Shown one piece after another: positions 29,550 to 41,070 of a DNA stretch of 64,000 bases. Below the pieces are notes generated by a model. That model saw only the letters and a program-made list of their open reading frames with translations, was not told the DNA's origin and did no database searches. The position numbers and the translations under genes were made by a program. Position 1 is the stretch's first letter. The number at the start of each line of letters is the position of its first letter. Source of the DNA: Arthrobacter sp. U41 (lineage in GTDB: Bacteria; Actinomycetota; Actinomycetes; Actinomycetales; Micrococcaceae); assembly GCF_001750145.1 (NCBI RefSeq), contig NZ_CP015732.1, positions 1,302,001-1,366,000 on the forward strand, read 5' to 3'.

Positions 29550-30596
29550 TCATTCCGTGAAGGGAACCTTCGTCCAGGCGAGCACTTCCCCGGTGGCCTC
29601 GCTGTTTGCTCCCACGGTGAACTTCACATAGTTGGTGGCATTGGCGGAGCCGTCAACGGTGATGCGTTGCAGGTCATCGGCGGCGGTGTCCTGGCCGTAG
29701 ACCTGAAGCCAGGGTGACGCGCCCCCGAGGGGATGGTCCTCGGCGTAGACGTGGCTGTCGCCGTTGACCAGGTACACCGGGGCGTCGAAATTGTTGGTTT
29801 CCTGGACCAGAGTGTCGATGATTTCCCGGAAGCCGGACATGGCGGCCGGGTCCGCAGTAGCGGCCGCCAGCAGCGAGGGGTCGAACATGTCGGCCTGGGC
29901 CATGATTACCACGGCCCGGTCATTGCGCCGGGCTGCGTCGGTGAAGGTTTCACGCAGCTGCTCGACGGCAGCGTCGATCCGGTGTTCGACTTCGGCCTTC
30001 TGCTCCGGCGTGGTTTCGGTGCGGCCCAGCCCGGTCCACGGCTGCAGCGAATTGTTGCTGCCCTGGATATTTAGCACAGAGAAGGCCACACGGTTGCGGG
30101 TGAAGCGGACGTTTTCGGGCAGGCCAACAGCGTTTTGCGACTTGACCGGCATGGTCGCGCCGAGGGTCTTTCCGGCGGTCGGAAAGAAGACCTGTCGCAG
30201 TTTGTCCAGGCGTTCCAGGGGGTTGTAGGCGCCGTTGTTTTCCCGGTGGCAGTCCACCCATTCGTTGTCGCCCGGCGTGTAGACCAGGGGGTGCTCGAAC
30301 GTGTCGAAAGCGGCACGGATGCTGGTGAAGTACCCATCGGTGCAGGCCGAGGAGCCGTTCTTGATGTCGCCGACGTGGGCCACGAAGTCGAGATCCCGGT
30401 CGGCGTTGATGTCCCCGATCCTGGAGGGGAACAGTTCGGCTTCCCGCTGGCCGTAGGGGATGTCTCCGATCACGCCAAAGCTGAAGGATTCGTGCGCGGT
30501 GTCCTCGGGCGGGACAGGAGCTGCGTGGGCCGGCGCGAGTGTAGTGGCGGCCGTGAGCACGGCAAGGCCGGCGGCGGCAAAAAAGCGAAATGGCAT
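29550..30596 (-). CDS. Secreted metallophosphoesterase-like protein
   Basis: A 348-aa exported protein. Residues 1-27 are a signal peptide (hydrophobic core after MPFRFF, cleavage near APAHA-AP). The body has calcineurin-like motifs: FGVIGDIPYG (metal Asp), DFVAHVGDIKNG (metal Asp/Asn region), TPGDNEWVDC (GDNE box) and VNGDSHVY (GDSH box). The start at 30596 with GGGAGAC was chosen because it gives the signal peptide; the frame upstream has no coding character. Substrate unknown. Convergent with the alcohol dehydrogenase. Confidence 0.87.
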   Translation of the reverse strand: MPFRFFAAAGLAVLTAATTLAPAHAAPVPPEDTAHESFSFGVIGDIPYGQREAELFPSRIGDINADRDLDFVAHVGDIKNGSSACTDGYFTSIRAAFDTFEHPLVYTPGDNEWVDCHRENNGAYNPLERLDKLRQVFFPTAGKTLGATMPVKSQNAVGLPENVRFTRNRVAFSVLNIQGSNNSLQPWTGLGRTETTPEQKAEVEHRIDAAVEQLRETFTDAARRNDRAVVIMAQADMFDPSLLAAATADPAAMSGFREIIDTLVQETNNFDAPVYLVNGDSHVYAEDHPLGGASPWLQVYGQDTAADDLQRITVDGSANATNYVKFTVGANSEATGEVLAWTKVPFTE

Positions 30597-30851
30597 GGAG
30601 AGTCTCCCGGGCTGAACAAGGTCACGTGGTGAAACGGTCCCTGTCAGTGTGGTCAGCCCCGGTGAGCAGCAGGGGGCCGCCGAATGGCCCGCCGGTGAAA
30701 ACCCGGGAATCTCTGCAGTTCCGTGCGGTGCTCCGAGGGGTTGCGATGGGAAAACTCCGAAGGGCAATGCAGCACAAGCCGGCCCCCTTCCGGTTCCGCT
30801 GGGCGGAAGTCCCACCTTGCCCGGGGCCCCTTGGGCGGGCACGCTGGCAGG

Positions 30852-31538
30852 ATGACCAAACTGCAGCCCGAAGCCAATCTTTCCGGCCTGGACATCTCCG
30901 CGGGCATCGAGGCTGAGCCCGACGGCGTCGTCGTCCTGGACCCGGAACTGGCCGCCCTCTGGGATCTCGCGGCACCGTATTTAAAGGTCCGCGACAACGA
31001 CGCCCACACCCTGTACGCCTTCGGGCTCGCCCGTGCCCTGCTCGATGCGCACCCGCAGGCGGACGCCGCCGTCGTCCTCCCCGCGATCATGCTGCACGAC
31101 ATCGGCTGGTCGCAGGTGCCGCCGGCAGAGGTCCTGGCAGCGATCGCGCCCGGCGGCGGCAGGCCTGATCTGGTGCTGCTGCACGAGAAGGAAGGCGCCC
31201 GGCTCGCCGCCGGAATCCTCGCCGCGGCCGGGTACGACGCAGGGAAGGTGCCGGCCATCCTGGACATCATCGACGGCCACGACTCCCGCCGGGAGGCACT
31301 CTCCATCGAGGACGCGATCGTCAAGGACGCGGACAAGACCTGGCGGCTCAGCCCGCACGGCATCGACACGGTGATGGACTGGTTCGGCCTGGACCGCGGC
31401 CAGGCCCTCCGCCTCTGCAGCCAGCGCGTCCACGGGCATCTGTTCACCGCAGAGGCCCGGGCCATCGCCCTGGCGCTGTCCGCGCTGGAGTCGGTGACGC
31501 TGTGGCCGCAGCGGCAGGCGCTGCCCGGCGGAGCGTAG
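30852..31538 (+). CDS. HD-domain protein
   Basis: A 228-aa putative phosphohydrolase. The HD metal site is visible as DAHTLYAFGLARALL (first His), AIMLHDIGWSQV (the HD pair) and IDGHDSRREALS...IVKDADKTWRL (later His/Asp). The ATG at 30852 has a GGCAGG site. It is divergent from the phosphoesterase and ends just before a convergent terminator. Such stand-alone HD proteins hydrolyse nucleotides or phosphorylated metabolites; substrate not evident. Confidence 0.88.
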   Translation: MTKLQPEANLSGLDISAGIEAEPDGVVVLDPELAALWDLAAPYLKVRDNDAHTLYAFGLARALLDAHPQADAAVVLPAIMLHDIGWSQVPPAEVLAAIAPGGGRPDLVLLHEKEGARLAAGILAAAGYDAGKVPAILDIIDGHDSRREALSIEDAIVKDADKTWRLSPHGIDTVMDWFGLDRGQALRLCSQRVHGHLFTAEARAIALALSALESVTLWPQRQALPGGA

Positions 31539-31557
31539 AACAGCCGGAAACCGCGAC

Positions 31558-31597
31558 GGCCGGCCCCGCCGGTTTGCGGACCGGCCCGGCCGGGCTC
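31558..31597. terminator. Convergent terminator hairpin
   Basis: Arms 31559-31573 and 31580-31594 pair at 12 of 15 positions in the 62-base gap between two convergent genes. Confidence 0.5.
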
Positions 31598-31600
31598 TGA

Positions 31601-33106
31601 CTACGCGCCCAGCCGCCGGTACTTCTCCAGCCTGCGCGGCAGCAGCTCGCCCATTCCCGCGGAGGACAGTTCAGCCAGTTCGTACTCGATGGCCTGTCCC
31701 ATGCGCTGGCAAAATGCCTTGCCCTCGAGCGCGGCGTCGCTGCGCTCGTCGACAATGTGTTCCACCAGCCCGTTGGCGTAGAGGGACGCCACGTTCACGC
31801 CCTGGGCCTCGGACATGGCCGGTGCGAAATCCGGGGTCCGGTGGACGATGGCGCTGGCGCCCTCCGGAGGGAGCGGGGACAACCAGGCGTGCTGGGCCGC
31901 GATGGTGCGGTCCGCCGGCAACAGGGCCAGGGAGCCGCCGCCGGCTCCCTGTCCGAGCAGTACCGACACGGTGGGGGTGCCCAGCCCGATCAGGTCGTGC
32001 AGGGACCGGGCGATCTCACCGGCCAGCCCGCCTTCCTCGGCCTCCTTGGAGAGTGCGGCGCCGCCGGTGTCAATGACGGTGAGCAACGGCAGCCCGAGTT
32101 CCTCGGCGAGCCGCATTCCGCGCCGCGCTTCACGCAGCGACGCGGGCCCCATCGCAGTCGGCTCCGAGGGCCGCGGCCGGGTGTGCCCGATAACCACACA
32201 GGATTTCTGGCCGAAGCGGGCCAGGGCCAGTTGCAGGCCGGGGTCCTTTTCGCCCTGGCCCGTGCCGTTCAGCGGGAGCACATCCAAGGCTCCATGGGCC
32301 AGCAGCTGCCGCAGGTCCGGCCGCCGCGGGTTCCGTGAAATCTCGATCGATTCCCAGGCGCCGGCGTCGGACGGTTTTACGGACAGGGTGGCCGGTGCGG
32401 TGACCTGCGGATTCGGTCCGGCGACCAGAATCCGGAGGGCGCGGTCGAGGACGTCGGACAGTTGCCCCGCCGGGACCACGGCGTCAATAAGCCCCTTGTC
32501 GAAGAGGTTCTCGGCCACCTGGACGTTCTCGGGAAAGGGTATGCCGTTCAGCGCCTCGTAGACGCGGGGACCAAGGAATCCCAGCAGGGCACCGGGCTCG
32601 GCGACCGTGACGTGGCCGAGCGAACCCCAGGAGGCCATAACGCCTCCGGTGGTGGGATGCCGAAGATAGACCAGGTAGGGCAGTCCGGCCTGGCGGTGCA
32701 GCCGGACGGCTGCGCTGATCTTCACCATGGACAGGAAAGCGAGGGTGCCTTCCTGCATCCGGGTGCCCCCGGAGGCGGGGCCCGCCAGGAGCGGCAAGCC
32801 CTCCCTGGTTGCCCGCTCGACGGCGTTGACGATCCGTTCCGCCGCGGCGAGGCCGATCGAGCCGGCGAGAAAGCGGAACTCGCTGACGATGACCGCAACG
32901 CGGCGGCCGCGGATGAGTCCCTCTCCGGTGAGGACGGATTCGTCCACACCGGTTTTCGCCCGGGCGGCTGCCAGTTCCTGCCGGTATTCGGGCCCTGCGG
33001 GAGGGTCCGTCACGGCCGAGTCCCAGCTGCGGTACGATCCGGGGTCCAGCACGGCGGTGATCAATTCCGTGGCGTCAAGATGCCGGACTTTCTGGTCCGC
33101 CAGCAC
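31601..33106 (-). CDS. Fused acetyl-CoA carboxylase-type carboxyltransferase (beta+alpha)
   Basis: A 501-aa carboxyltransferase of the crotonase-like ACC family. The N-terminal half is AccD-like (LLAGPASGGTRMQEG, SWGSLGHVTVAEPGALLGF-LGPRV) without the usual zinc ribbon; the C-terminal half is AccA-like (ELGLPLLTVIDTGGA, LGQGAGGGSLALLPADRTIA). GTG 33106 starts two bases after the stop of the upstream CoA-transferase gene and has a GAAGGG site; the overlapping earlier ATG is less likely. No biotin carboxylase or carrier gene is near. In this operon it may act on malonyl-CoA, for example as a decarboxylase-like carboxyltransferase (inference). Confidence 0.88.
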   Translation of the reverse strand: MLADQKVRHLDATELITAVLDPGSYRSWDSAVTDPPAGPEYRQELAAARAKTGVDESVLTGEGLIRGRRVAVIVSEFRFLAGSIGLAAAERIVNAVERATREGLPLLAGPASGGTRMQEGTLAFLSMVKISAAVRLHRQAGLPYLVYLRHPTTGGVMASWGSLGHVTVAEPGALLGFLGPRVYEALNGIPFPENVQVAENLFDKGLIDAVVPAGQLSDVLDRALRILVAGPNPQVTAPATLSVKPSDAGAWESIEISRNPRRPDLRQLLAHGALDVLPLNGTGQGEKDPGLQLALARFGQKSCVVIGHTRPRPSEPTAMGPASLREARRGMRLAEELGLPLLTVIDTGGAALSKEAEEGGLAGEIARSLHDLIGLGTPTVSVLLGQGAGGGSLALLPADRTIAAQHAWLSPLPPEGASAIVHRTPDFAPAMSEAQGVNVASLYANGLVEHIVDERSDAALEGKAFCQRMGQAIEYELAELSSAGMGELLPRRLEKYRRLGA

Positions 33107-33108
33107 GG

Positions 33109-34341
33109 TCAGTGCCCTTCCCGGGACGGGCCGGCTCCCGCGGCGGGCACCAGTCCGAGCCACTGCCGGATCTGCTCGCCGTCCTGGTCCAGCAACGGCG
33201 GCGCGGTGTGCGCCTTCGGCGTGGTTTCGGCAGTGTCGGCCGCGCTGAAGAACCGCAGCGGAGGACCGGGCAGGCTCACGTTTCCGAGAATCTTATGGTC
33301 GACGTCGATCACGAGGCCCTGCGAGTGGACCTGCTCCCATTTGTACACTTCGTCCAGGGTCCTGACCTTTCCGGCCGGGATCCCGGCCTCGTTCAGTTTG
33401 GCGAGCAGCGGCTCGGCCTCGAACTCGGAGAACACCCGCTCCACTTCCTCGAGGACTTTCTCGTGGTTCCGCACACGGTCCGCATTGCTGGCGAATTCCG
33501 GCCGCGTCGCGTCGATCCCGAACGTGGCAGCAAATTTACTCCACAGCTTCTCGCTGCCGACGCTGATTTGGACCCGGCCGCCCCGGCAGTGGAACAGCCC
33601 GTACGGGGATATGGAGGGGTGGTGGTTGCCCTGAGCCCTCGGCACCTCCCCGGCGACCGTCGCCCGGGTGCCCTGGAAGGCATGCACCCCGATAATTGCC
33701 GCGAGCAATGACGTCCGGACGATCTGGCCCTGACCGGTGCGTTCACGCTGCAGCAGGGCCGCCAGCGTGCCGAACGCCCCGTACATGCCGGAGAGCAGGT
33801 CTGCGATCGGGACGCCCACGCGCTGTGGATCGTCCGGCCCGGACCCGGTCAGGGACATCAGGCCGGCCTCGCCCTGCAGGATCTGGTCGTAACCGCTCCG
33901 CTGGGATTCCGGCCCGTCGTGCCCGAAACCGGTGATCGACAGGACCACCAGCGCCGGATTCAGCGCATGCATCTCCGCGGCGGAGAACCCGAGACGGTCC
34001 AGGACGCCCGGGCGGAAGTTCTCGATCACGACGTCGGCGCGTTCCAGCAGCTCGCGCAGGACCGTTCGCCCGTCGTCGCTCTTCAGGTCCAGGGCAATGG
34101 ATTCCTTGTTGCGGTTGCAGGACAGGAAATACGTGGCCTGGGGATCGTCCTCGGGGCCGACGAACGGGGGCCCCCAGCCGCGGGTGTCGTCTCCGGTACC
34201 CGGGTTTTCGACCTTGATCACCCGCGCACCCAGGTCCGCCAGCATCATCCCGGCGTGCGGGCCGGCGAGGGCGCGGCTCAGGTCCACCACAACGTACCCC
34301 GCAAGGGGTCCTTCGGTTTGAGGAGTGGAATCAGTGTTCAT
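33109..34341 (-). CDS. CaiB/BaiF-family (class III) CoA-transferase
   Basis: A 410-aa CoA-transferase of the formyl-CoA transferase family. Seen: GPLAGYVVVDLSRALAGPHA, KVENPGTGDDTRGWGPPF, SCNRNKESIALDLK, NFRPGVLDRLG and the catalytic Asp in VGVPIADLLSGMYG. Length and motif order are normal. It sits between a dicarboxylate-type carrier and a carboxyltransferase, so loading CoA onto an imported dicarboxylate such as malonate is the simplest reading; succinyl- or oxalyl-CoA chemistry is also possible. Confidence 0.92.
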   Translation of the reverse strand: MNTDSTPQTEGPLAGYVVVDLSRALAGPHAGMMLADLGARVIKVENPGTGDDTRGWGPPFVGPEDDPQATYFLSCNRNKESIALDLKSDDGRTVLRELLERADVVIENFRPGVLDRLGFSAAEMHALNPALVVLSITGFGHDGPESQRSGYDQILQGEAGLMSLTGSGPDDPQRVGVPIADLLSGMYGAFGTLAALLQRERTGQGQIVRTSLLAAIIGVHAFQGTRATVAGEVPRAQGNHHPSISPYGLFHCRGGRVQISVGSEKLWSKFAATFGIDATRPEFASNADRVRNHEKVLEEVERVFSEFEAEPLLAKLNEAGIPAGKVRTLDEVYKWEQVHSQGLVIDVDHKILGNVSLPGPPLRFFSAADTAETTPKAHTAPPLLDQDGEQIRQWLGLVPAAGAGPSREGH

Positions 34342-34411
34342 GGTGGTGTTCCTTCTCTTGCTTATCGTGCAGCTGCAGGTCCGGCGATGCCGTGGGTTGC
34401 GGTTTTACCGG

Positions 34412-35806
34412 CTACATCCAGCCCGGGACGACCATGATCAGCCAGGCGATGGCGGGTCCGGCCACGACGACGATGCCGCTGTAGCCCAGGATCTGCTTGT
34501 AGAAGCGCTCCTTGTCCATGCCTTCGGGTGCGTTGGCCAGCACCAGGGCGCCGTTGGTGGAGAAGGGGGACACATCCACGATCGTCGAGGCCACGGCCAG
34601 GGCAGCGATCACGCCGACTGCGCCGATCTCTCCGGAGGCCAGGAACGGCACCGCCAGCGGAATGAGGGCCGCAAGGATGGCGGTGGAGGAGGCGAACGCG
34701 GAGACGATGCCACCGATGTAGCAGATCAGCAGGGCGGCCAGGAGTGGCATTCCAAGGCTCGCCACACCGCTGGACACGAATTTGATGGTGCCGGCTTCTT
34801 CCAGGACGCCCACGAAGGTGAGCATGCCGCAGATGAGCAGGACCGTGGACCAGCTGATCTTGTTGACGGCGCCCTTTTGGGCGGCCGGGGACACGAGGGC
34901 CAGGACGATGGCGATGGTGATGGAGACGAAACCGACGTCCACCTTGAAGCCCAGGGAAATGACGGCGAGGGCGATGAGACCCAGGATGGTGACGATCTGC
35001 GGCACCGAGGCACGGGGATCCGTGGTGGCCGGGCCGCCTGCCGGTGATTCCTTGGACGTAACCGAGGTGCCCTTCGATGAGACGCCGGCTGAGGAAATGT
35101 CGGACCCTGAACCCTGCAGCGTCACGCCGGCCGCGCGGGCGCCCAGGCTGACGGACATGCGCTTTTCAGCAGCCTGTTCCACGACTCGTCCGGCCGGGGT
35201 GGACAGCAGCTTGCTGCCGCCCAGAACCAGGAAGAGGACCAGTGCAATGGCGAGGTTGAAGAAGAAGCTGGCCAGGAAGATCGCCATCGGGTTGGCATCC
35301 AGGTCGGTCTTGGCAATGATGCCGTTGACTGTGACGCCGTAGACGGCGATGGGGGAGAACCCGCCGGCCTGGGCGCCATGGATCACCATCATGCCCATCA
35401 TGAGCGGGTTGATCTTGTGCTTGGCCGCGAAGCTCAAGGCGATCGGCGCGATGATGGCGACAGCGGCGGGTGAGAGGGCGCCAACGGCGGTAATCAGGGC
35501 GGTGATGGCGAACATGACCCAGGGGATGAGGGCCACTTTGCTGCCGACCATCCGGACGGCGCCCCGGACTAGGAGGTCGATGGTGCCGTTGTTTTGCGCA
35601 ATGGCGAAGAGGTAGGTCACCCCGACGATGGTGAGGAACAGGCCGCCGGGGAAGTTGGCGAGGATGTCGTTGGTGGACATACCCAGCACGACGGAGCCCA
35701 GCAGGAAGGCCCCCACGAAGGCCAGGGCGCCCATGTTGAGCGGCAGCACGGTGGCGAGCAGGAACATCACCACCAGGATGATGATTGAAAGGACGGGAGC
35801 GGACAT
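34412..35806 (-). CDS. SLC13/MatC-type dicarboxylate carrier
   Basis: A 464-aa integral membrane protein with about 11-12 hydrophobic segments and a Ser/Thr/Gly-rich cytoplasmic loop near residues 215-270. The N-terminal half resembles the MatC_N domain of malonate/dicarboxylate carriers (MNMGALAFVGAFLLG-like, FPGGLFLTIVGVTYLF, HGAQAGGFSPIAVYG), the C-terminal half the citrate-transporter/ArsB fold (FASSTAILAALIPLA, VDVSPFSTNGAL). First gene of the operon with the CoA-transferase and carboxyltransferase, divergent from a GntR regulator. Substrate most likely malonate or another C3-C4 dicarboxylate. Confidence 0.88.
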   Translation of the reverse strand: MSAPVLSIIILVVMFLLATVLPLNMGALAFVGAFLLGSVVLGMSTNDILANFPGGLFLTIVGVTYLFAIAQNNGTIDLLVRGAVRMVGSKVALIPWVMFAITALITAVGALSPAAVAIIAPIALSFAAKHKINPLMMGMMVIHGAQAGGFSPIAVYGVTVNGIIAKTDLDANPMAIFLASFFFNLAIALVLFLVLGGSKLLSTPAGRVVEQAAEKRMSVSLGARAAGVTLQGSGSDISSAGVSSKGTSVTSKESPAGGPATTDPRASVPQIVTILGLIALAVISLGFKVDVGFVSITIAIVLALVSPAAQKGAVNKISWSTVLLICGMLTFVGVLEEAGTIKFVSSGVASLGMPLLAALLICYIGGIVSAFASSTAILAALIPLAVPFLASGEIGAVGVIAALAVASTIVDVSPFSTNGALVLANAPEGMDKERFYKQILGYSGIVVVAGPAIAWLIMVVPGWM

Positions 35807-35861
35807 CTTTGTTCCTCCGGATAGAAGTAGTAAGCGACAGGCTTAGTGGCCTAGCCTCCTA

Positions 35862-35874
35862 GACACTAGGTGTC
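35862..35874. promoter_or_regulatory. Dyad in the divergent carrier/GntR promoter region
   Basis: GACAC-TAG-GTGTC lies in the 124-base gap between the carrier and the GntR gene, beside a second CTTAGTGGCCTAG block. It is a candidate operator for the GntR protein. Confidence 0.45.
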
Positions 35875-35930
35875 CTTGTCAATAGTTTTTCGGTAGTCTT
35901 AGTCCCGAGGACCTCGCCGGAAGGACGCGC

Positions 35931-36632
35931 ATGGCTAAGCAAGCAGCAATGAACCAGATTTCCCGCGTCACGCGGCCCCGGCTCTATGAGCAGCTCGTGG
36001 AACAGATCATGGACTTCATCGAGTCCGCCCAGCTGGGTCCAGGGGACACGCTGCCGGCGGAACGGGAGCTTGCCGAGCGGCTGGGGGTTTCGCGGGCCAC
36101 GCTGGCCCAGGCTCTCGTGGCGTTGGAGGTGCTCGGCGTCATCGACGTCCAGCACGGCACGGGCGCGGTCCTGGTCTACCGACCCAATGTTCCGTCCGTG
36201 ATCAAAGGCCTCCGCGAACACCGCAGCCGGCTTCCCGAGATCGCCGAGGCGCGAAGCACGCTTGAGGTCAAGCTGGCCGAGCTTGCCGCGGACCGGCGCA
36301 CCGACGCGGACATGAAGGCCATCGAGAAGGCGCTCGATGCCATGGCTGAAGAGGTTGCCTCAGGTGCCCGGGGTGCGCACGGCGACGAGCTGTTTCACCA
36401 GGCCGTGACCGCCGCCGCGCACTCGGCAGTGCTGGCGCAGCTGATGACGTTCATCGCCGGCATGATCCTGGAAACGCGCATTGAATCGCTGGGGCAGCCC
36501 GGCCGGCCGGAGGAATCGCTGGCCTCGCACCGCAAGATCGCCAACGCGATCAGGGCCAAGGACGCCGAGGGCGCAGCGGCGGCGATGCTGGAGCACATTG
36601 CCATGGTTTCCGATGTTGCCCTGCTGAAATAG
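35931..36632 (+). CDS. GntR-family (FadR/FCD) transcriptional regulator
   Basis: A 233-aa regulator: winged helix-turn-helix at residues ~15-80 (LYEQLVEQIMDFIESAQLG, ERELAERLGVSRATLAQALV), then an FCD helical ligand domain (~95-225) with conserved Asp/His positions (DELFHQAV, LASHRKIANAI). GGAAGG precedes the ATG. Divergent from the carrier operon, it is probably the local regulator responding to the imported acid, as MatR does for malonate genes (inference). Confidence 0.92.
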   Translation: MAKQAAMNQISRVTRPRLYEQLVEQIMDFIESAQLGPGDTLPAERELAERLGVSRATLAQALVALEVLGVIDVQHGTGAVLVYRPNVPSVIKGLREHRSRLPEIAEARSTLEVKLAELAADRRTDADMKAIEKALDAMAEEVASGARGAHGDELFHQAVTAAAHSAVLAQLMTFIAGMILETRIESLGQPGRPEESLASHRKIANAIRAKDAEGAAAAMLEHIAMVSDVALLK

Positions 36633-36652
36633 GCGCCAGCGCCGCTGCTAGC

Positions 36653-39031
<2,379 letters not shown>

Positions 39032-39102
39032 CCGGGGGCCTCGGGACCGTCCCCTGTCCCGCAGCCCTATCCGGAGGAGACCCGCGGTCCTAGAGTCGTG
39101 CC

Positions 39103-40526
39103 ATGGCGACACGACGCAGGACAGTGGACGGGGACCGGGGGAGCAGCGCGGCCTGGGTGTGGTGGAACGCCGTCCGGGTCCACCGGCAGGGCCCCGAGGC
39201 GATCCGGCACCGGCAGCAGGCGCGGCTGGCTGAGTTGGTGACCTACGCACGGCAGCACTCGGCTTTTTACCGGGACCGGTACCAGGGGCTGCCCGAGCCT
39301 ATCGAGGATGTCACTTTGTTGCCGGTGACGAACAAGGGCGAGCTGATGGCCCACTTCGACGAGGTGGCCACGGATCCGGCGGTGACGCTGGTGGCGGTTC
39401 AGGAGTTCGTGGCGGACCCGAGCCGGATCGGGGGCCGGTTCGCCGGGAAGTACCTGGTGGCCACCACCGCCGGAACCACCGGCACCCGGGGTATCTTCGT
39501 GCTCGATGACCGGTACTGGGCGGTGACCTCAGGCCTGATGGGCATCCTGGCCGCGAAATGGCTGTCCTGGCGGGACGTGATGGGGCTGGTGCGCCGCGGG
39601 TCTCGGTTCGCCGAGGTCGTCGCCACCGGCGGGCACTTCCTGTCCGTGGCCGCCGGCACCCGGGAGAGGCGGGAGAAACCACGGCGTCACCGCAGCCTGG
39701 GAGTGTTCTCGGTCCACACCCCAATGCCCCAGCTGGTGGCCCAGCTCAACGGCTTCGGCCCGGCCCTGCTCGGGGCTACGCCAGCGTGCTGCGCCTGCTG
39801 GCCACCGAGCAACAAGCCGGGAGGCTGCAGCTGCACCCGGTACTGGTGCTCAGCACCGCCGAGGGGTTGCCGCCGGCCGAGCGCGACCGCCTGGAGCGCG
39901 TCTTCGGGGCTGCCGTCCGTGAGGTCTACGGGTGCACGGAGTCCGGCTACGCCGCCTACGGCTGCGCCCAGGGCTGGTTGCACCTGCTCGAGGACTGGGT
40001 GATCGTCGAACCGGTCGACGCCGGCCACAATCCCGTGCCGCCGGGGACCGTGTCCCACACGGTGCTGATGACGAACCTGGCCAATCGCGTTCAGCCGATC
40101 ATCCGCTACGACGTCGGCGACCGCGTCCTGGTCAGGCCCGATCCGTGCCCGTGCGGGGACCCGGCCCCGGCGATCCGCGTGCAGGGGCGGGCTTCGGACG
40201 TGCTCACTTTCCCTGCCGCCGGCGGCCGCGGCGTGGTGACGGTGCCGCCCCTGGCGCTGGCGACCGTCGTTGACCGCACCCCGGGGGTGGAGCTGTTCCA
40301 GATCGTCCAGACCGCCCCCACCAGCCTGTCGGTGCGGCTGCGCCCGGACCCGGGCGCAGACCCCGACCGGATCGGGGCAGCAGTGGAAGAGGGGATCGCC
40401 GCCCTGCTCGCCAACCTGGGCCTGGCCCACGTCACCGTCGACCCGGCCCCGGACCCCCCGGAACAGACCACCGGCGGCAAGTACCGCACCGTCATCCCCC
40501 TGCCGCCGGCACCGCCGTCGTCATAA
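39103..40526 (+). pseudogene. PaaK/CoF-synthetase-like adenylating enzyme with frameshift
   Basis: Resembles the phenylacetate-CoA ligase/F390 synthetase group of adenylate-forming enzymes, about 474 codons if repaired. The first part (39103 to ~39770) has LVTYARQHSAFYRDRYQG and the ATTAGTTGTRG P-loop; the second part (~39776-40526) continues with YASVLRLLATE, STAEGLPPAERDRLE, VYGCTESGYAA and IRYDVGDRVLVRPDPCPCG. The junction is at a run of four G (39772-39775); five would restore LLGGYASVL. Either a recent frameshift or a homopolymer error. It lies after uvrA2 and is convergent with an SRPBCC gene. Confidence 0.8.
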
Positions 40527-40566
40527 CCGGTTCCGCGGCCTTGGGCCGGCCGGCTGGGGCTGTCAG

Positions 40567-41061
40567 TCAGTTCCCGGTGCCAGCTGAGGGATTGGGCCGG
40601 AGGTAGTCGCGCAGCAAAGGGAACTCCGTGCGCACATGGGCCTCCAGGTCCGCGGCGAACCGGGGCGTGAAGTACAGCCGCAGCAGCGGGTCCAGCACCC
40701 GGCCGATCCCCGGCCACCCGGCGGTGATCGTGTGCCGCACAGACACCCCGCCCGGCACCGGGTTGAGCTCCAGGGACAGGCGTGCCGGAAGAGGCACGAC
40801 CTTGCGGAACCGCCACACGAGCCTGCGGCCGGGCTCCACCGCCTCGACCACCCCGCGCAGGCGCAGCCGGCGGCGGCCGACGAACTCGTCCATCACCACC
40901 ACGTCTCCCACCCCGCCGGTGGCCCGCCCCAGCACGTGCAGCTGCAGGTGGGTTCCCGGCCACCACGCCTGGTACTTCTCATCGGTGCAGGCCACCATAA
41001 AGTCGGTGACATCACGGCCGGTCAGCCCCGAGACGTCAACTCTCGACTCGATCACCAGCAT
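40567..41061 (-). CDS. SRPBCC-family (START-like) protein
   Basis: A 164-aa protein with the polyketide-cyclase/Bet v1-like pattern: a ligand-binding beta-sheet (LRLRGVVEAVEPGRRLVWRF, VSVRHTITAG) and a long C-terminal helix (FAADLEAHVRTEFPLLRDYL). No catalytic motif is evident. It starts 9 bases after the stop of the upstream hypothetical gene on the same strand, so both are probably co-transcribed. Function unknown. Confidence 0.8.
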   Translation of the reverse strand: MLVIESRVDVSGLTGRDVTDFMVACTDEKYQAWWPGTHLQLHVLGRATGGVGDVVVMDEFVGRRRLRLRGVVEAVEPGRRLVWRFRKVVPLPARLSLELNPVPGGVSVRHTITAGWPGIGRVLDPLLRLYFTPRFAADLEAHVRTEFPLLRDYLRPNPSAGTGN

Positions 41062-41070
41062 CGGGGCGGA

